A DNA stretch of 64,000 bases from an uncultured Arcanobacterium sp. (GCA_958428545.1 CAUAGM010000001.1:124001-188000); one strand, 5' to 3'. Counted from the stretch's first letter, positions 18,178-27,148 are shown. Notes: generated from the sequence alone by a model not told the origin. Numbers and translations are program-made.

Positions 18178-18693
18178 ATGAATCCAAACGATTTTCGAAT
18201 AGCGACAGCGGTTGATGTGCATGCGTTTGCGCGTGATTGTGCTGATAAGCCGCTTATGCTGGCATGCCTTGAGTGGCAAGGTGAAACTCCTTTAGCAGGG
18301 CATTCGGATGGGGATGCGGCAGCCCATGCGGTGTGCGATGCTCTGCTGATTGCGAGCGGGGTTGGGGAGATGGGATCTATCTTTGGGGTGGATCGCCCAG
18401 AATTTTCGGGAGCTTCTGGCGAGCAATTTTTGAAAGAAACGTTGAGGCTTGTGCGTGAGGCTGGTTTCGGCGTCACCAATATTTCCGTGCAGATTATTGC
18501 TCAAAGGCCTCGTTTTGCGTCGAGAAAGAAGGAAGCTGAGATGCGTATGAGCGATATCGTCGGTGCGCCTGTGTCTGTTTCAGCTACGACGACGGATCAC
18601 TTGGGCTTTATTGGGGCTGGTGAAGGGGTTGGCGCGATTGCTTCTGCGCTGCTTCATAAAGTGGTATCTACGGCAGATGAGACGTGTTGCTGA
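18178..18693 (+). CDS. ispF: 2-C-methyl-D-erythritol 2,4-cyclodiphosphate synthase
   Basis: Fifth step of the MEP pathway. The metal ligands are in DVHAF and the GHSDGDAAAHA motif. The C-terminal TTTDHLGFIGAGEGVGAIA matches the CMP-binding region. A 171-residue chain forms the usual homotrimer. GAGAGGAAA precedes the ATG. Its last 40 bases overlap the end of a convergent membrane-protein gene. Confidence 0.94.
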   Translation: MNPNDFRIATAVDVHAFARDCADKPLMLACLEWQGETPLAGHSDGDAAAHAVCDALLIASGVGEMGSIFGVDRPEFSGASGEQFLKETLRLVREAGFGVTNISVQIIAQRPRFASRKKEAEMRMSDIVGAPVSVSATTTDHLGFIGAGEGVGAIASALLHKVVSTADETCC

Positions 18694-19136
18694 GTATTGG
18701 CTATGCATTGCTGTGAGTGCAGTTTTTCTCGGGTTCGGACGTATTTGATAGCTTCCCAGAGGATAGCTCCGACAATCATTGCGATCACGATTGCCGTCAC
18801 TCCCAGCGGATAATCGTTTCCGTGGCTCCAAAAATATATGTAGGGAGCGGCAAAAGTGACGATAGCGATAGTTAGACCGAGCCAGCGGCGTGCCGGGCGT
18901 GCAGATACAGCAAATTCGAGAAGACCCCATGTGTAGGGGATTGCAGTAAGGATATCCATCAGCCAGATAACCAAAATACTCCCATGAAATTCTTCAACAA
19001 ACATGAGAGGGAGCGCTCGTAAAGCCGAGTATACGAATATGGCAATATATGCCAAGATTTTGAAGGTGCACACTCGCGACCAAGGCTTGCGAGCAAGGCT
19101 TGGTGTGTCGGTAGAGTGCAGAGGTGTGGTATTCAT
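18654..19136 (-). CDS. Small integral membrane protein, unknown function
   Basis: 160 residues with about four hydrophobic helices (ILAYIAIFVYSALRALPL, ILVIWLMDILTAIPYTWGL, LTIAIVTFAAPYIYF, VTAIVIAMIVGAILW). No recognised domain. The gene starts within the last codons of the upstream CDP-alcohol phosphatidyltransferase gene (4-base overlap), so it is translationally coupled to it and may work on the same lipid or transport step. Its end overlaps ispF by 40 bases. Confidence 0.7.
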   Translation of the reverse strand: MNTTPLHSTDTPSLARKPWSRVCTFKILAYIAIFVYSALRALPLMFVEEFHGSILVIWLMDILTAIPYTWGLLEFAVSARPARRWLGLTIAIVTFAAPYIYFWSHGNDYPLGVTAIVIAMIVGAILWEAIKYVRTREKLHSQQCIANTQQHVSSAVDTTL

Positions 19137-19900
19137 CGCCGCCTGCTGCGATGTGATCGAGGGCGATCAGGGCCAGTGAATGTGCGGATAGCGCAGCTTA
19201 GCATAAACCAAGCGCCGCTTACCCAGAAAATGATGAGTGCTGGTAGCGGGCGGGTAGGGTGAGCTACAACGAGCCATGCTACAGATCCGATCCACATAAG
19301 AATTGCTGTGATATTGATTGGCATGAATCGTTTCACGCGGAATGGGTGAGTCCAGTAGCTGGGAACGATCGTCAGGATAATGCACAGCACGGTGACGCCG
19401 ATTGTCCACACTTCGTTGGCGCTTAGTATGTAGAGGATCACCGCTACGATATTCCATGCTGCCGGGAAGCCGTAGAAGTAGAAATCGGATGATTTCCAGT
19501 GTTCGTTGGCGTAGCAGAGAGTTGAACTCGTGAGAATAAGAACGGTAAGAATTCCAGCGAGAGGTTTTGGCCCCATAGGGAGATTCGTGTACATGAAAAT
19601 AGCAGGGATAAAAGTCCAGGTGATGTAGTCGATTAAAATATCGAGAATTCCGCCATCAAACCAGGGGAGCACTTCTTTTACTCGAACTTTGCGTGCAAAT
19701 GTTCCATCAATACCATCGACGATGAGAGCGATTCCGAGCCAGAGCCACATAAGGTCGATGCGGTGCTCGATGAGGGAGAGGAGAGCAAGCGTGGCGCATG
19801 CCAAGCCCGTCATCGTGAAAATATGCACTCCCCATGCACATAGAGTTAATGGCATTGAGGGGGCAGAGATTGGTTCCTGCGCGTTGTTGGTGCTAGTCAT
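19133..19900 (-). CDS. CDP-alcohol phosphatidyltransferase, Pcs-like
   Basis: Membrane enzyme of 255 residues with about eight helices. The CDP-alcohol motif is VDGIDGTFARKVRVKEVLPW followed by FDGGILDILIDYITW. The VKEVLP and ILDxxIDY pattern is the one seen in bacterial phosphatidylcholine synthase (Pcs), which joins CDP-diacylglycerol and choline. Substrate cannot be proven from sequence. The ATG at 19900 lies 6 nt after TATGAT, suggesting a leaderless transcript. It is followed by the coupled small membrane protein. Confidence 0.75.
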   Translation of the reverse strand: MTSTNNAQEPISAPSMPLTLCAWGVHIFTMTGLACATLALLSLIEHRIDLMWLWLGIALIVDGIDGTFARKVRVKEVLPWFDGGILDILIDYITWTFIPAIFMYTNLPMGPKPLAGILTVLILTSSTLCYANEHWKSSDFYFYGFPAAWNIVAVILYILSANEVWTIGVTVLCIILTIVPSYWTHPFRVKRFMPINITAILMWIGSVAWLVVAHPTRPLPALIIFWVSGAWFMLSCAIRTFTGPDRPRSHRSRRR

Positions 19901-19906
19901 AAGCTC

Positions 19907-19912
19907 ATCATA
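19907..19912 (-). promoter_or_regulatory. -10 hexamer of a leaderless transcript
   Basis: TATGAT on the minus strand, exactly 6 bases before the ATG at 19900; no Shine-Dalgarno sequence is seen. Confidence 0.5.
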
Positions 19913-19970
19913 ACAAATCGATTACTGAGTAACTGCCAGTTCTGATGTGGTTTTATACGTGTTTGAGGTG

Positions 19971-21359
19971 CTATGCCTCACGCTGATGTGCCTTTACAGG
20001 GATAAAAGCAAACAGGCCGATAAGAAATACGATCATCAATCCTAAAATGCCGAAATAGGCGGCTGCTTCGAGAGTAGTTCCAGTAATTCCTGCGCCCAAA
20101 ACGATTGCTGTTGAATACATGAATGGGGCAAGGAAAGAAACAGCACGCCCAGTAGTAGCGTATAAACCGAAAAGTTCCCCTTCTTCGCCTCGAGGAGCAA
20201 TGCGGGTAAGGAATGTGCGCGAAGCTGATTGGGTCGGACCCACAAAAACGCACAGCCCAAGCCCGAAAATCCAGTAAACAGCTGTTGGTGAAAGCGGTCC
20301 GATTCCAGCGTGGAAAAGATAGACGGCAAAACCGAAGATACACATCGCCGTAAGGCTTGTAATAATTACGGCACGAGCGCCAATTTTATCGTCGAGAACG
20401 CCGAAAGCAATAGTAGCGATTCCTGCTACTACGTTTGTGGCAACTCCGAAAATAATCACGTCTCCAGCACCGAATCCAAAAGCCGTTTGAGCCAGTATGG
20501 CGCCGAAAGTGAAAACGCCAGCTAAACCGTCACGATAAATAGCGGAAGAAATAAGAAACCATACAACCGAGCGGTCGGTATTCCATAGGCGCACAATAGA
20601 TTGCCAAAGCTGACGATAAGCTCCAATAATTCCGAGCGATTGCGTGCCTTCGCGGCAAGGTTTATTACGGGCGCTCAGCATGAGAGGAAGAGAGAAAACA
20701 ATCGTCCAGAGCGCGGCAAAAAGCATAGCAACTCGAATATTTAAGCCGTTTGCGCTCGTCACACCAAACCAGCCGACCTCAGGATTGATGAAGCCAACGA
20801 ATAAGATGAGTAGCAATACAATTCCGCCAACGTACCCAAGCCCCCAGCCAAAACCAGAAATTTTTCCCACGTTTTTTTCTGTGGAAATATCGGAGAGCAT
20901 TGCATTGTAAACCACAGATCCAGTCTCAAAAGAAATATTGCCAAGAGCGAGCAGGAAAAGCCCAAGCCACAAGCGAGAGGTTCCGTCAGCTTGGATTGGC
21001 GTCACAAAAAATAATCCAGCTGTGACGATAATCGTGATAGTCGTCGTTACCGAAAGAACCGTAGCAGATTTTCCAGAACGATCAACGCTCTGCCCGAGTG
21101 CGGGAGCAACGATAGCAATAAGAATTCCAGCGACCGTGAGTGTGTAGCCGAGTGAAGCATTTGCGGTAGGACCGAAAAGATTAGCGTTGGTGAGATAGAC
21201 GGAAAAGACAAACGTGGTGACAACTGCGTTAAATGCTGCCGATGCCCAGTCCCAAAAACCCCACGCCCACACTGCACGTGTAAACGTCCGATTCTTGCGT
21301 GTTGCCATGTTGGCTTTGCTGCTTTCCTCAAAAGTTGAGGCTGCGTAGTTTTCGCTCAT
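19971..21359 (-). CDS. MFS transporter, UMF1/Atg22-like
   Basis: Integral membrane transporter of 462 residues with about 12 helices. The N-terminal AVWAWGFWDWASAAFNAVVTTFVFSVYL and the loop IAPRGEEGELFGLYATTGRAVSF are characteristic of the UMF1 group related to the yeast vacuolar amino acid effluxer Atg22. The substrate is unknown. The ATG follows TAGATT by 6 nt, so the mRNA is probably leaderless. It is divergent from cysS, and both promoters lie within about 90 bases. Confidence 0.83.
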   Translation of the reverse strand: MSENYAASTFEESSKANMATRKNRTFTRAVWAWGFWDWASAAFNAVVTTFVFSVYLTNANLFGPTANASLGYTLTVAGILIAIVAPALGQSVDRSGKSATVLSVTTTITIIVTAGLFFVTPIQADGTSRLWLGLFLLALGNISFETGSVVYNAMLSDISTEKNVGKISGFGWGLGYVGGIVLLLILFVGFINPEVGWFGVTSANGLNIRVAMLFAALWTIVFSLPLMLSARNKPCREGTQSLGIIGAYRQLWQSIVRLWNTDRSVVWFLISSAIYRDGLAGVFTFGAILAQTAFGFGAGDVIIFGVATNVVAGIATIAFGVLDDKIGARAVIITSLTAMCIFGFAVYLFHAGIGPLSPTAVYWIFGLGLCVFVGPTQSASRTFLTRIAPRGEEGELFGLYATTGRAVSFLAPFMYSTAIVLGAGITGTTLEAAAYFGILGLMIVFLIGLFAFIPVKAHQREA

Positions 21360-21365
21360 AGTCTA

Positions 21366-21371
21366 AATCTA
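21366..21371 (-). promoter_or_regulatory. -10 hexamer of the UMF1-like gene, leaderless
   Basis: TAGATT lies 6 bases before the ATG at 21359 on the minus strand, with no ribosome-binding site between. Confidence 0.5.
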
Positions 21372-21435
21372 GCTGTGAATGGGAAAGTTTTATAATTAAC
21401 AACGCACCTTTTAGTGAGATTCTATGTAATAACGG

Positions 21436-21441
21436 TAAAAT
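21436..21441 (+). promoter_or_regulatory. -10 hexamer of cysS, leaderless
   Basis: TAAAAT is followed by 7 bases and the GTG start codon of cysS. No ribosome-binding site precedes the GTG. Confidence 0.5.
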
Positions 21442-21448
21442 CAGGATC

Positions 21449-22882
21449 GTGAGTTTGCATATTTATGATTCTTCTGCCCACGCACTTCGCGAGTTCCATC
21501 CAATTAATCCTGGTGAAGTGGGAATTTATTTGTGTGGAGCCACTGTGCAAGGTTCGCCTCATATTGGGCATATGCGCTCAGCTCTCGCTTTCGATGTGCT
21601 GGTACGTTGGCTCATGCGCCACGGATATAACGTGACGATGGTGCGCAACGTCACAGATATTGACGATAAAATTTTGATGAAATCTTCTCAGGCGGAGCGT
21701 CCGTGGTGGGCGTGGGCATATCGCTTCGAGCAGGAGTTCGCGGCCGCATATCGTGCACTTGGCGTACTCCCGCCGACCTATGAACCACGAGCCACAGGGC
21801 ACGTTCCAGAAATGATCGCCCTCATTCAGAGGATTATTGATTCGGGGCACGCATACCAAGGCTCTGAAGGGAATGTTTACTTCGACGTTGCTTCGCTTAA
21901 AGATTATGGTTCGCTCACAAACCAAGCTCTTGAAGATCTTGCTGTTGATGAAGAAGGAAGCGAGCCGGATAAGCGGCATCCTCGGGATTTTGCCCTCTGG
22001 AAAGCTGTAAAGCCCGAGGAGCCTGCTACAGCGAGTTGGCTCACGCCGTGGGGGCGTGGGAGACCAGGCTGGCATCTTGAATGTTCAACGATGAGCTGGA
22101 AATATCTAGGCGAAAGTTTTGATATTCATGGTGGTGGGCTGGATTTGCGTTTCCCTCACCATGAAAATGAGCAGGCTCAAAGCCATGCAGCTGGTTTCGC
22201 TTTTGCCCAGTATTGGATGCACAACGCATGGGTGACGATTGACGGCGAGAAGATGAGCAAGAGCCTCGGGAATTCGCTCACTGTGGAAAATATTTTGCGC
22301 CAATACCCAGCGGTGCTGGTGCGCTATGCGCTGGGTACTGTGCACTATCGCTCAACTGTGGCATATTCTGAGCGAACCCTTGAAGAAGCAGGAGCCGTGT
22401 GGGATCGTTTGAATGGCTTCGTGCAGCGCGCAGTTGAAGCAACTGGTGAGATTGGGCGAGATGAAGTGACGGCTCTTAAAGCTGAAGATTTGCCTGAAGA
22501 ATTTACAGCTGCGATGGACGATGATTTAAATGCAAGCGCAGCGCTCGCGGTTATCCATGAGCATGTGCGGCTCGGAAACACGGCGTTGAGCCATAATGAC
22601 GATGTGGAGGCTCGTTGCGAGCAGCTGCTTGTGCGCTCAATGCTTGATGTTTTCGGTCTTGACCCTATGGCAGAGCCTTGGAATACTGGAGCCTCCGATG
22701 TGCAGGGCAGTAGAATATACAAGGCTCTCGATACGCTGGCGCAAGAGATTCTTGAGCAGCGAGCTGAGGCTCGCGCTGAAAAGAATTGGGCACGAGCAGA
22801 TGCTTTGCGTGATTCTCTTACGGCGGCAGGAATTACGGTTGAAGATGGCGCTGAGGGGGCACGCTGGAAAATCAGCGACTGA
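21449..22882 (+). CDS. cysS: Cysteinyl-tRNA synthetase
   Basis: Charges tRNA-Cys. The zinc and HIGH region reads LCGATVQGSPHIGHMRSALAFD, the second zinc-ligand stretch HLECSTMSW and FPHHENE are present, and the KMSKS loop is KMSKSLGN. The 477-residue length and the C-terminal DALR-type helical domain fit CysS rather than the shorter mycothiol ligase MshC. GTG 21449 is the only start before the conserved N-terminus. It is followed 76 bases later by rlmB, the usual actinobacterial partner. Confidence 0.94.
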   Translation: MSLHIYDSSAHALREFHPINPGEVGIYLCGATVQGSPHIGHMRSALAFDVLVRWLMRHGYNVTMVRNVTDIDDKILMKSSQAERPWWAWAYRFEQEFAAAYRALGVLPPTYEPRATGHVPEMIALIQRIIDSGHAYQGSEGNVYFDVASLKDYGSLTNQALEDLAVDEEGSEPDKRHPRDFALWKAVKPEEPATASWLTPWGRGRPGWHLECSTMSWKYLGESFDIHGGGLDLRFPHHENEQAQSHAAGFAFAQYWMHNAWVTIDGEKMSKSLGNSLTVENILRQYPAVLVRYALGTVHYRSTVAYSERTLEEAGAVWDRLNGFVQRAVEATGEIGRDEVTALKAEDLPEEFTAAMDDDLNASAALAVIHEHVRLGNTALSHNDDVEARCEQLLVRSMLDVFGLDPMAEPWNTGASDVQGSRIYKALDTLAQEILEQRAEARAEKNWARADALRDSLTAAGITVEDGAEGARWKISD

Positions 22883-22958
22883 ATCTCTCCTCATTGCGGC
22901 AGGCGTTAAATAAGAAAACGCATGATGAGATATATGCATACCGAAGAAAGACGTAAAA

Positions 22959-23957
22959 ATGGCAGATCATTTTGGGCGACCAGCAGGATCGAAGAGCACG
23001 CGTAAGAAGAAAGGCGCGAGCAAGGGCAGTGGCGGTAAAAATCGCGGGCGCCTTGAAGGGCATAAAAATATCCCAAAAGCGGAGGATCGCCCTTATCACC
23101 CAGCGTATAAACGTAAGCTTGCTGCTCAAGCTAAAGCTGCTCAGGCTCAGGCTAAAGCTCCGAAGCTGAAAGCGAGTTTACATCTGCGCCCAGGGCACGA
23201 ATTGGTGACTGGGCGTAATCCAGTGGCAGAAGCCGTGGCTGTGGGGATTGAGTATAGTCGTGTATTTATGGTCAGTGCGCTCGCACATGATGAACGGGTT
23301 ATTTCTGTGGTTCGCGATGCGGCTTCGGCTGGTGTGCCGATTGTTGAAATGACGCGCGCAGATATGGATATTCTCAGCGGCGGAGCTGTTCATCAAGGGA
23401 TTGCGCTCGAAGTTCTTCCGTATGAATATGTGACGGCAATGGATTTAGTAGATGCGGCTGCTGAGCGCCGAGATGGAAAGCCAGGGTTGATTGTCGCCCT
23501 AGATGCCGTCACCGATCCTCATAATTTAGGTGCGGTTGTGCGTTCATCGAGCGCTTTTAACGCTGATGGCGTACTTATTACCGAGCGGCGCAGTGCATCT
23601 GTGAATGCAACAGTGTGGAAAGTGAGTGCGGGCGCGATGGCACGAGTGCCTGTGGCACGCGAAACGAATTTAGTGCTCACGCTCAAAGAGCTAAAAAAGC
23701 AAGGATATTTTGTGGTGGGTCTTGCTGGGGAGGAAGGTGCTGTGTCTGTGGCAGAGCTTCCCTGCGCCGATGCGCCAATTGTGTTGGTGACGGGGTCTGA
23801 AGGGTCGGGATTGTCTCGGCTTGTGCGAGAAACCTGCGATATGATTGCTGCTATTCCCATTGCTTCGCAGATGGAGAGCTTAAATGCTGCTGTGGCAACT
23901 GGTATTGCTCTCTATCAGGTGGATCAGCTTCGGTGTTCTAAGAGCGAACTTTTGTGA
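22959..23957 (+). CDS. rlmB: 23S rRNA 2'-O-ribose methyltransferase, TrmH/SpoU family
   Basis: Methylates a guanosine ribose in 23S rRNA. A basic, Lys/Gly-rich N-terminal extension (~75 residues) precedes the substrate-binding domain (LVTGRNPVAEAV) and the SpoU knot with motifs VALDAVTDPHNLGAVVRSS, LVTGSEGSGLS and ESLNAAVATGIALY. The knot forms the SAM site and the protein dimerises. GAAGAAAG lies before the ATG. The paralogue TrmH is less likely given the cysS neighbour. Confidence 0.9.
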   Translation: MADHFGRPAGSKSTRKKKGASKGSGGKNRGRLEGHKNIPKAEDRPYHPAYKRKLAAQAKAAQAQAKAPKLKASLHLRPGHELVTGRNPVAEAVAVGIEYSRVFMVSALAHDERVISVVRDAASAGVPIVEMTRADMDILSGGAVHQGIALEVLPYEYVTAMDLVDAAAERRDGKPGLIVALDAVTDPHNLGAVVRSSSAFNADGVLITERRSASVNATVWKVSAGAMARVPVARETNLVLTLKELKKQGYFVVGLAGEEGAVSVAELPCADAPIVLVTGSEGSGLSRLVRETCDMIAAIPIASQMESLNAAVATGIALYQVDQLRCSKSELL

Positions 23958-24339
23958 GGTGCTGCGGGAACTTTCGTAGAACGTGCTTCTGTGAGGGGCA
24001 CACGTACTTCTATGAGGGGCGCACTTTCGCAGGTGCGTTGCGTATCTTCAGATCTGTTATGGGCGTATGAACGTGAGTACGATGAGATTATGGGCGTTAT
24101 TGCTGTTCATCCTGTGCTTTTATTTCTTATCCCCTCTGGCTCATTAATTCCTGTAGTGGGCAGTTGTTTGTAGCGGATATAGCTGAGCATTTATTTCGAT
24201 GCTCTGAGATTAAGGTGCACCTCATCGTGCAGATTACTCACCCAGGTACTAGTTTTGATTTCTTTGCTGTGATCTCGGGTATTTTGTGTGTGAGTAGGTA
24301 CACTAGGAGCAGATAGTTCTTTTAGTGAAAGGTATCGGC
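23958..24339 (+). other. Intergenic region without a convincing gene
   Basis: A 60-codon open frame at 23991 has no ribosome site or recognisable features. The stretch holds two imperfect 20-base copies of CTTCTrTGAGGGGCrCAC (around 23979 and 24007), a GCAGGTGC element at 24029, the palindrome AGGTGCACCT near 24213, and probably the promoter of the next gene. Confidence 0.45.
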
Positions 24340-25779
24340 ATGACGGCATGGCGCCCTATTCGAGGAAGCATCACTCTTCTTGATACAGATCTTACGTCTG
24401 AGGCTGATATCCAGGCTCTCTTTACCGATGAACGTATTTTAGGGATTGGTGCGCTTTTGCCAGAAAATCCAGCTGTTTTTGAATTTGAGATTGCGATTGC
24501 TGGGCGCCGTCGCAGAGCAGCTACGCTTGATGAGAGCGGAGAAATTATCAAAGGGCGTAGCTTAGAAAACCTGGCAGGTTTTCTCCATGAATCCTTGCGT
24601 AAGGTTGAAGTGGCGTTGCCTGGAGTAGAACTTTTTGGCCCGCTCGATATTGGTGCGGTAGATATTGATGATTCTTCGCTGGCATGTGATATGAGAGATT
24701 CTTTGCACGAGAGTGATCCCACGAAAGACGTTTCTCAAGAGCTCTTGTGTAGTGGTGAGGATGCGTTAGGGGAAAGTGAATTAGGCGATGATGTGTCTGA
24801 TGGTGAGAGTGTAGTTGGAGAAAAGACGGCAGATTTAATTCCTCAAGGCAGAGCTTTTGCTTTAGCTGATATTGCGACGTCTGAAATTCCTGTGTATGCC
24901 ACTGCTCATAATATGAATTTTGGTTTGCTGAGAATGGGGGATGTGAAACTTGTGGTGCCTGAGCGCACTGCAAAACTCTCATCGGGCGTATTCCCAACTC
25001 TGGATTATTCGCTGCTATTTGTCTTAGCTGATTCTGATAAGTCTCCGCATTTAATAGTCACTCGTATGGGGCGCAATATCCTGTGGGATTGGAGCGGGGA
25101 AATGCCGCCATTTGAGTGGGTGAAAGCGTGCGCCAAGAAAAGTGAAAGCGCTAGTATAAGCGCCGCGCAGAGTACTGATGATCAGACTAGTGCTGATGAT
25201 GCGCTCGACGTCACATATGCAGCTTCTGATGATAAGGCGCTTGCTTTTGTGCGAAGTGAACTTGGCGCAGGAGGTGTGGCTCGTGCGGGAGTTGCCGATC
25301 TCGTTGATGTGACTTTTGCTGCGGTGCGCGAGGCTTTGCTCGTTGACCGAGAGTGTGCGGCAAGTGCTCTTGTCTCTGCTTTGGGGTTGCCAGCTGAAGT
25401 GCTCAGTATGCTGGAAGATGATCTACCAATCGATGCGATTCCGGGAATCAAGATATTTGAACCGCGTGGAGCTGCAGAGGCATTTACAGAGGCGCTGGCA
25501 TGGGAAGTTGCTGGTGAAGGCCATGTTAATTCAGATGTGGCAGATGTATTTCGCCACGCATATTTGAAGCGCCCATGGGTGATGGCAATGGTATCTGCAT
25601 GCCAAACTGCCGTGGGAGGCGCAATTCTTTCCAGTGCATTGCGGCCAAGTGCAGGAAAGAAACGCTCAGCATGGAAAGCGGCATTTGGCTTTTTTATTGT
25701 TGCAAATGGAATTTCGCGTATCGCGACTACTCAGTACGTGAATTCTGCTGTGCAAAGATTCGTGGGAGACGTTGATTAG
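24340..25779 (+). CDS. Hypothetical protein, 479 residues
   Basis: I do not recognise the family. The N-terminal ~110 residues are mixed alpha/beta, followed by an acidic linker rich in Asp, Glu and Ser (~residues 115-170). Then comes a folded region and, near the C-terminus, a weakly hydrophobic stretch (VMAMVSACQTAVGGAILSSAL) and FGFFIVANGISRIAT. No signal peptide, so it is probably cytoplasmic or membrane associated. The ATG at 24340 is preferred over a GTG at 24325 because GAAAGG lies upstream. It stands alone, with gaps on both sides. Codon use resembles its neighbours. Confidence 0.75.
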   Translation: MTAWRPIRGSITLLDTDLTSEADIQALFTDERILGIGALLPENPAVFEFEIAIAGRRRRAATLDESGEIIKGRSLENLAGFLHESLRKVEVALPGVELFGPLDIGAVDIDDSSLACDMRDSLHESDPTKDVSQELLCSGEDALGESELGDDVSDGESVVGEKTADLIPQGRAFALADIATSEIPVYATAHNMNFGLLRMGDVKLVVPERTAKLSSGVFPTLDYSLLFVLADSDKSPHLIVTRMGRNILWDWSGEMPPFEWVKACAKKSESASISAAQSTDDQTSADDALDVTYAASDDKALAFVRSELGAGGVARAGVADLVDVTFAAVREALLVDRECAASALVSALGLPAEVLSMLEDDLPIDAIPGIKIFEPRGAAEAFTEALAWEVAGEGHVNSDVADVFRHAYLKRPWVMAMVSACQTAVGGAILSSALRPSAGKKRSAWKAAFGFFIVANGISRIATTQYVNSAVQRFVGDVD

Positions 25780-25916
25780 CGAGTTAAATGCAAGGTAATC
25801 AACCAAATAATCCTAGCGCGAGAAATCAAACGAATAAGAGTCTGGTTTTGCCTCACGTGTGTGCGCCTATGTGAATATCGTATTCGGTGTGGGCACTAGT
25901 ATTGTGCTAGGCGCCG

Positions 25917-26528
25917 TTATTTCTTCTTGTTATCACTGGGAAGATCTTTGAGGGCTGTGCAGCCTTTAATTGGTTTCATAGCAGCTGCGTATTGCTCAGC
26001 GGTTGGCGTTGAGACGAGATCGATTTTATCGTCCCATTTGCTCCCTAGAACCACGTCTACCTGAGTGCCAGTAAGTGAAGGGTCAAAATGCACATTGGCT
26101 TGTGGGAAGAATCCGCGCAGGGTGTAAGCGAGAGGCACTCCTTCGGCACTCGTGAAAATCTTGACGCTATTTGTGACAGGATCTCCTGCCCAGTTGGTTG
26201 TCTCGGTAACTGTAACTCCAGCTTCTGTGAGGGTTTCGCCAACTTTCGATGCGAGCCCTTGAGTTTCGGTGGAGTTGTAGACGCGCACGTTGATTTTATC
26301 TAGCGCAGCAGGAGATGTGTCTTTATCTATGCATGGGATATACGAAGTTGGGTCAATTTTTCTCGAAAACTCCCGATTAAACGGAAAAGGCACGAGATTA
26401 GTCCAAAAGAGTGTGCTGGTAATCAGCAGAGCAGCCATAACTGCACCAATTGAACCGAAGATAACGGTCTGACGCTGGCGCATACGTTTCTGATATTTAG
26501 CTCGAGGGCTGCTCTGTTGAGGATTCAC
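25917..26528 (-). CDS. Membrane-anchored LytR_C-domain protein
   Basis: 203 residues: a basic cytoplasmic N-terminus, one membrane helix (about residues 23-46) and an extracellular LytR_C-like domain (INVRVYNSTETQGLASKVGETL, then AEGVPLAYTLRGFFP). Such proteins lie at the cell surface and are linked to envelope assembly; no enzymatic role is established. The start codon is GTG at 26528, 6 nt after TAGATT, suggesting a leaderless mRNA. The Cys pair in YIPCIDKD and KGCTAL may form a disulphide. The HTH-regulator gene upstream ends 17 bases before this start. Confidence 0.78.
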   Translation of the reverse strand: MNPQQSSPRAKYQKRMRQRQTVIFGSIGAVMAALLITSTLFWTNLVPFPFNREFSRKIDPTSYIPCIDKDTSPAALDKINVRVYNSTETQGLASKVGETLTEAGVTVTETTNWAGDPVTNSVKIFTSAEGVPLAYTLRGFFPQANVHFDPSLTGTQVDVVLGSKWDDKIDLVSTPTAEQYAAAMKPIKGCTALKDLPSDNKKK

Positions 26529-26534
26529 ATCACT

Positions 26535-26540
26535 AATCTA
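26535..26540 (-). promoter_or_regulatory. -10 hexamer of the LytR_C gene, leaderless
   Basis: TAGATT on the minus strand, 6 bases before the GTG start; no ribosome site between. Confidence 0.45.
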
Positions 26541-26545
26541 ACAAA

Positions 26546-27148
26546 CTAACACGATGAAGAGGTAACTTTTGGCTCGGTATTCGTGAGTTTGATTTGAATT
26601 CTGCATTCATTATCGGCGTGCAGAGGGCTCAGCTGTACAAGCCAGCTGGAGCCAACTGCCTGCTGGATAATCATGCGATGAATACGGCAGGTATATCCTG
26701 CTTTACCGCCATTAAGACTACGGAAGGGGCATGCCGTCACATGAATTTCATCGTTATCTTTGTAGGATTCCACATCAAGATATTTCAAAAAGTTTACTAC
26801 ATCTGCATGAATATCCTCTGAGTCTTCTAAGGCTCCTCCGTAGCGCCCTGTGATAAGAGCTTCTATAATTTTTTGCTCGTCTTCGCTGGCACTCTCCATT
26901 GCTTTGAGGGCGTCTCGAATCATGGTAAAGCGTCCGCTACGTGCACGGAAAACAAACGTTGGGCGTCCGCGTGCACCATCGCGATGCTGCTTGCGTTCGA
27001 GAATTCCTTCATCAGTAAGGTAGGTGACTGCTGCGCGAACAGAATTCGGGTGCACGCTTAGACTATCTGCAATTTCAACAATCGTTGCCCAGTCTTTTTT
27101 ATTTTGAATGTACGTTACTACTTGCTTTTGGATATCTGAAAGTTCCAT
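26546..27148 (-). CDS. Winged-helix regulator with C-terminal Cys/His cluster
   Basis: 200 residues. An N-terminal winged helix (VEIADSLSVHPNSVRAAVTYLTDEG) is followed by a C-terminal domain with Cys140 (CPF), Cys154 (TCRIH), Cys182 (NEC) and Cys200 at the end. The CPF...C..H...C arrangement is that of the COG2345/SufR group, in which such residues bind an iron-sulfur cluster. It could therefore be a redox- or iron-responsive regulator, though no suf genes are in view. A possible ribosome site AAGGTGGTGG lies 12 bases before the ATG. Confidence 0.72.
   Translation of the reverse strand: MELSDIQKQVVTYIQNKKDWATIVEIADSLSVHPNSVRAAVTYLTDEGILERKQHRDGARGRPTFVFRARSGRFTMIRDALKAMESASEDEQKIIEALITGRYGGALEDSEDIHADVVNFLKYLDVESYKDNDEIHVTACPFRSLNGGKAGYTCRIHRMIIQQAVGSSWLVQLSPLHADNECRIQIKLTNTEPKVTSSSC

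Noticed and set aside
23991..24173. A 60-codon open frame after rlmB
   Set aside because: No ribosome site, no recognisable feature and repeat-containing sequence; it was treated as intergenic.
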